Source: Adiantum capillus-veneris (lineage: Eukaryota > Streptophyta > Polypodiopsida > Polypodiales > Pteridaceae). Taken from it: DNA of 64,000 nt. The notes under the pieces were generated by a model, which saw only the letters and a program-made list of their open reading frames with translations, was not told the DNA's origin and did not search any database. The DNA lies in contig CM043962.1 of the NCBI GenBank assembly GCA_014529385.2, positions 38,781,098 to 38,845,097 of the forward strand, written 5' to 3'. Below, in pieces: positions 55,438 to 64,000 of this stretch. The translations under genes were made by a program, and so were the position numbers. Position 1 is the stretch's first letter. Every line of letters starts with the position of its first letter.

Positions 55438-57460
55438 CCCTCTAAAAATCTCATCAATCTTTCAACATGCCCATCAACAAGCTGAGTTTTCATCCTCGTC
55501 TTTCTTATAGTTGGTTTTCCCCAAGATTTTCATACTTTTTTGATGGCAATGGAAATTCCCACTCCACTCATCTAGTATAGCTAGAGACTTGATCCCAGCA
55601 TATCTTACAAGTAAAGTAGTATTACTTTTTCCTTCACAAATTTGTGCACTAGAATAGGTTTGACGGTTCTTTTTTTAAGACTATTCTTGTTTCATCTCGT
55701 AAATTTTCTCTTGAGTTAGACCCTTAGTCCCTAATTTTTCTAAGTATTTGTGCAAGTCACTCCATAGGTTTGGTCTAACTTTACAAGTGTTAATGTGCAT
55801 CTAACCATTGTGGAGATTATAAAATGTAAGTTATGTACATCCAAATGTTCTTTGACTTTCGACATTGTTGTCTTAAAAATTAACAGTTGTTCTTCATGTT
55901 CATCCAAATATGAAGGAAGGGTTTTCACGGTATTTTCTTTTGATTCGTTAAATTTTTTTGAACCCCAATCCACCTCCATGGGTAGATGATCCACACGCAA
56001 CTCTTCAAATGGAGGAAAACCAATGGTCTAGCTTCTAGTCATGTCTTTTACCACATCCCATAGATCATTTGGCTAGTCTTCCACCATAGAAGGAATTCCA
56101 TGAAAATGTCTTTCGCATCTGTCACAACAACTATTGGTTCTTTAGTTGAATTTGGGCTCCTTTCTATCAATTCATCTACTTTTACACTAGTGTCTCATTT
56201 CTCTTCTTTAGTTTCCACTAGTATTGTCAGTCCTTCTTTTTGCATGTTTACAAGTTCCTAAGTAATCTTTACTAGATTTCATTATGCTTTTCTCTAGCTT
56301 AAGGTCTAAGTAGTGTTTCCATTTATTCTCCAAGTTTTGCCCAGCTCATAACCCGCTTGATATGCCTCCAAAGCAACATTTATGGGTTCAAAGACTTCAT
56401 CAACCAAGATAAATCCACCATATTTAACTATTGTTTCCTCTATATTGAGAAAGGATAATTTGGCTCTCTAGTTCTTTGGCATTTTCTTCATTTTGTGCTC
56501 TTAGTTTCTATTTTTTCATGTAGTTCTCTGCCTTTGGGTTCTCCTCAATTGAGGTGGCTTCTTGATTTTATTCTAACCCTCATCAACAATCTATTTCTAG
56601 AGCTTGGCTTGAGGTCTCATCACGATCTTCAATGATACAATTGGTTTTCTATCACATGAACTTGATGAAACTACTCCCACCATGTTGATAGCAGCTTGTT
56701 CTTTGTTGTTTGGAGTTTTAGAGAAATTGTCTAAAAAATGTCCATCATTTTGATAGTAATCACTGTAGTACACAATTGTGACAAATTTTTTGTCTAAAAG
56801 AGGACATATGTTCTTCCAATGGTCGCAATTTTAGCATTCACTTGGCCTTTGCTTAGGCTAATTCTATTGCTTGACCATAGGAGGTTTAGCTTTAGGATTT
56901 GAAATGAAGTACACCAAAGTAGCCTCTGGTGGTGCATAATAAGTCTGGCCTACTATCGGTATAGGTTGAGGTACATACCACCCTTTCCCGCACAAGGATA
57001 AAGTTAAGGTTCTTTCTTTTTAAGCACTCACACGCACTAAAGCTTTCTCATATATAGGCTCTTTAAGATGCATACGATCAAGAGGAATGACAATCCTTAC
57101 GAAGTAATGGAGGTTTTTGACCTAAGATCCAACCTCATTGTTGACTTTTGTAATTTAAATATATTAGATGGATACTATACATAATCTTGGGGAAATCACT
57201 ATATGTAGAACCTATACATTGCGTGCATTCAAGCACTATTGGTTCTACATATCGCGTGCGTTCAAGCACTATTTTTAAAACCCCTTAGCTTTGAATTTCT
57301 CACAATTTAATATAAAAGGGATCCTTTTCTTATTCAATCTGTAAATTTTTTCCAGGATCATTTTTTCAACACCCTTTTATATGTAAAAATGTGAAAGAAA
57401 TATAGAATAAAATAACCCCCAATGTTGAACCCACGTACTATGTATTTTTTTATTGTAGTG
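55438..57460 (-). pseudogene. level-0 gag-protease element, gag side
   Basis: The minus strand carries the first part of the protease frame (QLVDGHVERLMRFLEG) next to element G. Further right is a broken gag end with a decayed knuckle (PSECYNCDHWKNICPLL near 56,840-56,790) after GKGWYVPQPIPIVGQTYYAP. No LTR, RT or primer site could be found. Many stops make this the most decayed layer. Confidence 0.5.
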
Positions 57461-58669
57461 ACCCCCCCCCCCCCCCTCTTGTACATAGGTTAGCCTTGTG
57501 GTCTCAATGGCACATAATCCACACTTACTTCATACATAGGCCTATAATAGAACTCACGGGTTTCATGGTTTGTTCATTTTCACTGAATAGCACACCATAT
57601 TTGAGATTCTCCTACAGATGTGAAGGAAAGAAAGAGTGGATCTATTGGCATGGAGGACTTGCCACTTGGACTAGAATATTTACCATAAATATCCATACTA
57701 GTATTTTGGCTTTGGACTTCTTCTACAACCGGTTTGACTTCTTCTTGTAGCTCTTTCACTCAATCAATTTTGGCCTCAACGAGGCTTTAGTGCTCAAAGC
57801 TTTTCAAACTTTCCTAGAGTAGCTCAACTTTCAATGTTAAGATCCTTCTATCATTGGTAGAAATTCTAAATTTCCTCAGAAAAGTATCATACACAATGTC
57901 ACTTGTGATTGCCTTGGCTCTGGATACTTAAAATTTTTGACCTTCTGAGCTCCATGGTTCCAAGCATTAAACACCTTTATCTGCATAGCAGTTGCACCTT
58001 TCTCTGGTAACATTGGTAATGTCTCATGCTCTGCACCAATAACCTTTACCCATAAGGAAATTGGTCAGTTTGAACTTCCAAGCATGGAAGTTATTCTTGT
58101 CTGGCTTCTTGCTAAGTTCATCATTGTTGGATGACACGTTTCCAACACTTAACCAAGTCTCTACATATCTTGCTAAAAATAGTTAGTTACCACTTGTAAC
58201 CACAATATGCGTATCTACACTTGTTTCATAATATTAAATAGTATTTGTGAACACTACAACCAAAACAAAACAATCTCCACCACCAAAATGTAGATATGCA
58301 AAATCTTGAACCTTAGTGTTTCTACATGCGAACGCATTCTAACTCCAAACAAGGGCCAAAACGCACACTCTTAGTCCAAAGGACTTTTCCAAAGGATTGG
58401 ACACAAACCCAAGATGCACAATCTCCAAAAAGAAGCACCTCAATCAGAGATCATTTAGTGATACATCATACCCTGGGAAATATGGTCTATAATGTGCGGC
58501 TCATGAGTTGGTATAAGAACTCTAGGATACACCAATTGAGTGTGGTGGCATGAAGTCTCCTCTTGGTCATCCATAAATTTTTTCCTTTTTGCATCCTCTT
58601 GTTAGTCTGGGTCTTCTCCTCCTTGGTTTGCACTTTGATTCTGTGGAGGTGCTGGAGGTCAAGGAGGAG
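57461..58669. other. no recognisable gene; C15 tract
   Basis: A run of 15 C lies at 57,462-57,476. Other open frames are short and without motif. Part may belong to the level-0 element further right. Confidence 0.45.
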
Positions 58670-59393
58670 TGTAAGAAAGGTAGAACAAAATAGGACCTTG
58701 TAGCAAGGAGAGTAGAGAGAGATACAATGAAAATTAGATTAGTAGAAAATAAAAATTTAGATTAGCGCTATTACAAGTGATAGTGTCATCCACCCATGCA
58801 TTCTTAAGATAGAGCTTAAATGGTGATATAGATAACTAGAGCTATTAGGCAAAAATACAAGGGGCTAGTTACCGTTCAATAGGGATGCCATGATTGATAG
58901 GGATGGCCTCCTTATAAAAATTTGAAGGAGCCTCTGTGGGCTACCCTCTCTCATGAGAAAGAGCCATCCATACACCCATGTGTAGCCATCCATGTGTAGC
59001 CAAGTCCACCTGGACATCTGAGCCACCGGCCACAGACCATCAACTACCAAACATTAACTATTGATTATTGCTCGATTGTTTTTTGGTCACTTTCTGATCG
59101 CCACCCGACCAAGATATTTTGAAGAAAAGGAATATTTCAGCAAATAGGAATCAAGCATTGCTCAAGTATGAATTTTTGAATTTTTTGGTGAGTGATTGTT
59201 CTCACGCACGATGGTTTCTAAATTCGATCAGGACCTTCCATGATCACAAATAAATACCTTATCAACGTGTAAGATGGAATCCACCAAATATATGTGCATT
59301 ATTGGCTTCTCCTCATATGGGCCCTTACACACTATGCAACATATACATTATGGTGGGAAAAAATGATAGGTAGGCATTCCATGTATCCTAACA
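58670..59393 (-). repeat. probable Ty1/copia 3' LTR
   Basis: The minus strand begins TGTTAGGATACATGG immediately after the purine tract CTTGAGGGGA, and a possible end TTTCTTACA lies at 58,670. Length 724 bp. No second copy is in the window, so the outer end is provisional. Confidence 0.5.
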
Positions 59394-60750
59394 TCCCCTC
59401 AAGGAGCACCCAAAGATGCTTTATGTTGGCCATGTGCCAACTCTGAGTTGATGAAGATGTCAAAGTAATTGGTCTTTCCCAAGAGCTTTGGTGAAGATAT
59501 CTATATAACTATATTTAGTAGGACAACACCCACTTAGGGTATTTGTGCCAATGCCACATAAAATACCATGTTCCAAAGTACCTTTAATATACTTTAGAGC
59601 ACGCATGCTCGTTTTCCAATGAGATTCCTTAGGGTGGTTGGAAAACCTGCTTAAAATACCAACTACAAAACAAATGTGTGGTCTAGTATTACACAAGAAC
59701 ATAAAAAATTCCACAAACTTCTTTGTACTTCTTAATGTTGACTAAGGGAGAAGAATCCTCCATGGATATTTTCACATTAACCTCCATTGAAGTGCTCACA
59801 GGATAATGGTTCATCATCCCAAATGCTTTTAGATTTTTTGTTGCATAATTTTTTTGAGAGATGACAATGTCCTTTGTGGATTGCCAAACCTCAATCCCCA
59901 AATAGTAAGGTAAAATTCCCAAGTCTGTCATTTCTGTCATTTCAAACTCAAAGCTTAAACTCTTTCAAGTTTATTGAATGAGCTCTTTATGATCATCTTT
60001 AAGAATTAAATCATCTACATACAAGATAGCAATGAATTTTGGCTACATAATTTGTTGAGAGATGAAGATGCCCTTTGTGGATTGTCAAACCTCAATCCCC
60101 AAATAGTAAGGTAAAATTCCCAAGTTCTTCATTTCAAACTCAGTGCTTATTAAACTCTTTTGAGTATATTGAATGAGCTCTTCATGATCACCTAAAGTCA
60201 TCTACATACAAGATAACTGTGAATGACTTTTTGTTCTCTCTTGGTACATACAAATTTGCATCAGAAGCACTTCTTCTAAAGCCAAGAGTTTCTTTAAAAC
60301 ATATCTATCCTATCCTACCATGTCTTGGTGACTCCTTTAGGAAATATAAAGCATTTTACTGTGGTGGTTGTTCTATGTAAACATCCTCCTTGAGAAGTCC
60401 ATTCAATAAGTGGATACAACATCCATTTGGAAAACAACCCAACAAAAGATAGCAGCAAGAGTAAGTACAAGCCAAATAGTGGTCATGTGAGCTATGGAAG
60501 CAAAGGTTTTTGGCACATTAAATTGTTTTGTGAAAAATATTGTGCTACTAACTTAGCTTTGTACTTTTCCAATGAGCCATCAGCCTTGTGTTTGACTTTG
60601 TAAACATATTTGGTGTTGACGACCTTCTTCTTTGGTGGCTGATCCACTATTTTCCATGTGTCATTATTTGTTATGCGATCATATTTTGACTACATTGCTT
60701 CTTTCCACTTTCGATCAACCATGGCCTTTTTTATGGAGGTTGGACCCTTT
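59394..60750 (-). pseudogene. Ty1/copia reverse transcriptase / RNase H remnant
   Basis: From right to left on the minus strand: TKYVYKVKHKADGSLEKYKA and KLVAQ near 60.6 kb, ILYVDDLI at about 60.2 kb and again at 60.03 kb, then LGILPYYLGIEVWQSTKDIV, NLKAFGMMNHYPVSTSMEV, RPHICFVVGILSRFSNHPKE, ALKYIKGTLEHGILCGIG. The last segment jumps to DIFTKALGKDQLL, so most of RNase H is deleted. This is the canonical copia order, with many stops. Confidence 0.85.
59849..60212. repeat. about 200-bp tandem duplication within copia RT
   Basis: The segment TTGAGAGATGA...CATCTACATACAAGATA is present twice, at about 59,849-60,031 and 60,052-60,212. The RT catalytic box YVDD and the LGIEVWQS segment therefore both occur twice. 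The copies differ at several bases. Confidence 0.85.
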
Positions 60751-61452
60751 ACAAAGCCCATAATTTCAATCAATAGAGCCATGTTGACGATGTGTTTGGA
60801 GGCTCTTTTTTGCTCCTCTATTCTCTTTGTCCTTTGAAAACCATCCTCTTCTTCACGAGGATTGTGAACATGAGTATTTCAATCATCAAAGAGCTATTGA
60901 GCACACTTTGGTAGTGGCTTCTCCTGTGATGCTACAACAAGTTGGTTAGTTTTGTTTGAGTTTTTATAATCAGACAACTCCTCCTCCTCAATTTTTACCT
61001 GGCTTGGACTATTTGATGTTCTTAAACTTGTATGTATGCAAGTTTACAAGGTGCAAGGATTTAGATAGTCAGCCCTTTAGGATCCATTGAGATTCTTATG
61101 AGGAAAATCATTAGCCCAAGACATCTGCATATGCAACTTAGAGATGACCATATGGAGTTATGGTCTTTTTGTGGTTGGGAAATCAAAAGTTCCAATAGAT
61201 CTCTCTTAGGATTGGTTAAAATCTCTTATTTATTAGTCATTCACTCAATGGATTCATCATTATCCATGATGCATAGGCTATTTATAGCCATGATATAACT
61301 TAGATACATGAAAAATTCATTCATGTATTGGTTTATGTACTTGTAATACTTAAAATCAAACAAGGTTGTCTCATTCTAGGTAGTATTGAGCAAACAAGCA
61401 TGGCAGAAGAGAAAGAATACTCCCACTTGTTGTGTTGATTCAACACATGAAC

Positions 61453-61454
<2 letters not shown>

Positions 61455-61508
<54 letters not shown>
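61455..61508. repeat. 54-bp poly(G) run
   Basis: Fifty-four consecutive G followed by (AG)n. On the other strand it reads (CT)n then C54, the same arrangement as the (CT)nCn tracts in the LTRs of element B. Its true length is uncertain because such runs are hard to sequence. Confidence 0.85.
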
Positions 61509-61509
<1 letters not shown>

Positions 61510-62104
61510 GAGAGAGAGCTCAATGACATCAAGTGTGAAAACTTAGAAAGAGAGGGAAGATTTCATAGACTTGAGGATTTGGTGTCTAGGACTTAGTTGC
61601 CTACTTTAAGCGTGCAACCATGCACTCTATATTAGTTCTAGTATCTTGTGTCAACATCTAGCTTTGTGCTTTCATTTCATTAGTTGATTTCCTTACAAAT
61701 GCAATCATCTACAATTGCACCTTGAAAGAATGTGGTAATAGGCAAAACACCAATCTGGGAAAAACAATTTGAATTTGACCAAGGAGCACTAGATCCCAGA
61801 GGGTAAGAGAACTCATAATTGTTCATGGCACATGCATGCATCATGATGGGTATAGCAGAATGAGAGGGTGATAAGGTAGGCTATCTGCTGCACTTGAGTT
61901 TGAGATATCAAAAACAAATGGAGGCCCGATTTGCATGATGCTTATTTGACATTACAACATCATCACCGTCTTGCAACACCAGTCCGCAAAAAATGTTTAA
62001 CATAAGAAAGTTATCTAAATCATAGAAGTTCCAGCCATGTTTGTGAGAAAAAGGGCTATGCTTGATAGTGTATGTGGTGTGTGTGCAAATTGTTTTGAAA
62101 ATTG

Positions 62105-62900
62105 GACAAATTTGACATGTCAAAGAAGAGTGTTAGGTTAATATTGTTGACTAGCACAATAAAAATGGTTAAGAATAACTTCTTGAAAAATCAATCACAT
62201 TTTCAATGACCCCATTGCAAAACATTTTTCCTTCAAAAACCTACCTAAGATTTTCCCACAAATATTCCAGTCTTAATTTACTTGCTCAATTCTTTTACAT
62301 ATTATGGTGGCATCTAAAGTTTTTAAACTAACATCTGTTTTTGTGTCTACTCTTAGTTGATGTCATGGGGACTGCAAGGTGCCGAATATTTTTAAATTTT
62401 GAGTAGATACCTCAAGGTAGTGTAAACCACTTATCTCTCTTTCTCTAAAAATAAATAAATCAAAAGGAAAATTTTAATAGAATAGCTTTACTGTATAGGA
62501 TTATTTTTAAGAGTGGATAAATTTACCATGTCAAAGAAGAGTGTTATTAAAGATTGTTGACAAGCACAATAAGGATTGTGAGGGCTAAGTTTGTCAAAAA
62601 ACATTCACATTCGCAATGAACCCATTGTAAAAAAAATTGAGATAAGAGTTTTCCACAAATATTTAAATCCTAACTTATTTTCTCATGGAATCATATTGCA
62701 ATCTTTTACATACTATGGTGTCATGTATAGTTCTTAACCTATCTTCTTTTTTTAATAAGTTAAAAAAAACATGTCTAAACTTAAGTTAATTTATTGTAAT
62801 ACAAAAACATATACAATAAGAACTTACATGATGTCCTATTCATTGTTTCCATGTCATCTTCCATATAAATTCACTATGTCAAAGAAGACGTGTTGTGTGT
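62105..62900. repeat. degenerate tandem repeat of about 410 bp
   Basis: CATGTCAAAGAAGAGTGTTA near 62,118 recurs near 62,528, with matching downstream blocks (GTTGACTAGCACAATAA and GTTGACAAGCACAATAA; TTTTACATATTATGGTG and TTTTACATACTATGGTG). A third partial unit (TATGTCAAAGAAGACGTGTT) starts near 62,876. Confidence 0.7.
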
Positions 62901-63044
62901 GCGGGAGCTATTGTAATGTATGTACTGTTTAGGTAGGTAGATTCATCTCAATGAAAATTTTGATAGTGTATGTGGGGTGTATGTGATATCCGGTTCATGA
63001 CCATGAAAATTCAAGAATTGTAGGATATCATTGTGTATGTACTA

Positions 63045-64000
63045 TGTATTTAACATTTAATGGCTTAGTAACTTGTGTGTAGTGGAATATACCATGAACA
63101 TAGTGAGAATTTCATTAGAATAGATTCATAATGAGCATAGCAAGAGTGCTTGGATGGAGAGAGCAACAAAAAGCATAACACCTAGTTAGATAGGCATGAA
63201 CAATACTTCAAAAGAGAGAGAAATTTAGCTACTGACAACAATTGAGAACCAGATTTACATGGAGCCGGTCCCCCCTCCAAAAGGCTTTGTATTATAGTTT
63301 TCCCCTCAAGGGAGACATTTTACAATAAAATTCTTTGTGTTCCTTCAAAAAATAGCTAGTGCAATGAAGATGGAAGCTTCAAGCACTTATAAAACACAAA
63401 CTCAGTTCCCTCATGGTCTCAGATCCAAGACCTCACACACCTTCGAAGATGGTGAGAGCTAGCGGGGTATGAGAGTAGATTGAGAGGAAGAAGTAGTAGT
63501 CTTACGAGAAAGAAGTATATCTCCTCACATAATCACTCATAATAGCTTAGCATAGCTTAGTAATTAGCATGGTAGAGGAGGTGAGCATGCATTGAAGCTT
63601 GGCTCTTGGTTGGATTTGAATCACAAATCCAAGAGTTGTTGGTGTAGGCCTCCCTTCTCACAAGCTTGGAGTAGATGATGAGCTTTCGATTAAAGCTTGA
63701 GAAGGCGAGAGAGAGTCTTCTTTCTTCACACATGAGACTGTGTGAGTGTATGTGTGATAATGCCTTGCCAAAATCAGCCCCCTCTCTCTCTTGGTCAGCC
63801 CCTCTTGAAAATTACTCATGCTAGCACCCCATTGGACCCTACAAAGCTTAGCCAATGAAAATTGAGAAGCATAAGTGATAGCCTTGCGACATGTGTCCCC
63901 CTTTCCGCTTTTGTGAGAGCTTTAGGTAATTAAAGAAATCAATAAATCTCTCATTGGACCCCTTTTTCTTTTGGCCAATAGGAGTCAGGCAAGCCATTGG
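63045..64000 (-). repeat. another LTR of family A, cut by the window end
   Basis: Starts TGTATTTAACATTTAATGG and matches 21,243-21,933. It then continues without break (TTCTTTCTTCACACATGAG at about 63,720) into sequence matching 34,229 onward. It documents the LTR of A before element B inserted. Whether it is a solo LTR or part of a full element cannot be seen. Confidence 0.85.

Larger units (their letters stand above)
60751..63044. other. no recognisable gene
   Basis: Copia integrase would be expected here if the element were whole, but no HHCC or DDE motif is visible. The stretch holds a G54 run and a degenerate tandem repeat, listed separately. Confidence 0.45.

Overview
This window looks like intergenic DNA from the large, transposon-packed nuclear genome of a land plant. 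The support is a pentatricopeptide-repeat (PPR) gene fragment, plant-type L1 LINEs, a chromodomain Ty3 element, a Tat-like Ty3 element with an extra archaeal-type RNase H, a Ty1/copia remnant, and an LTR element primed by tRNA-Asp. I see no complete single-copy host gene. The species cannot be named. A Penelope-like reverse transcriptase (RT) would fit a non-flowering vascular plant (fern, lycophyte or conifer), but that is inference.

Layout. 1-3.7 kb: microsatellite, an unidentified coding remnant split by a LINE RT fragment, and a foldback repeat. 3.7-7.6 kb: a decayed plus-strand Ty3 element whose RT is split by a 1.3-kb DNA element flanked by TTAA. 7.5-13.7 kb: two L1 pieces in permuted order. 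14.6 kb: PPR fragment. 16.5-35.1 kb: Ty3 element A (minus strand, chromodomain). Its 5' LTR is split by Ty3 element B (21,934-34,228, minus strand, Tat-like), and B's gag is in turn split by a solo LTR related to A. 35.4-58 kb: an old gag-protease element ('level 0') is interrupted by a gag-protease LTR element G (35,730-55,437, target duplication CCCTC). G's 3' LTR is interrupted inside its (CT)n(CA)n microsatellite by an 11.6-kb element called RIR here. 58.7-60.8 kb: Ty1/copia remnant. 63.0 kb to the end: another LTR of family A.

The most interesting object is RIR (36,068-47,706, sense = plus strand). It has two 3,822-bp direct repeats (R1, R2; about 15 substitutions apart by eye) around a 4-kb internal module (I). 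Each module border lies in a CA tract. The internal module carries two unrecognised proteins (246 and 189 residues, the second with an RG-rich tail) and an RT of at least 626 residues with an intact catalytic triad. The RT has the upstream DKxxN...FICK and KxHK motifs of Penelope-like and related RTs. No GIY-YIG endonuclease, integrase or tyrosine recombinase is visible. Each R carries a TATA promoter pointing into the element, a short first exon that can be spliced in frame to an exon inside I, and on the opposite strand a compact gene (TATA box, 176 codons, AATAAA). The uninterrupted LTR of G at 54,847-55,437 serves as an empty-site reference in the same window and shows that RIR lies exactly within the (CA)n tract.

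How the parts may work together (inference): R supplies the promoter and first exon as a long pseudo-LTR, I supplies the gag-like proteins and RT, and (CA)n is both the target and the module boundary. Everything else in the window is defective.
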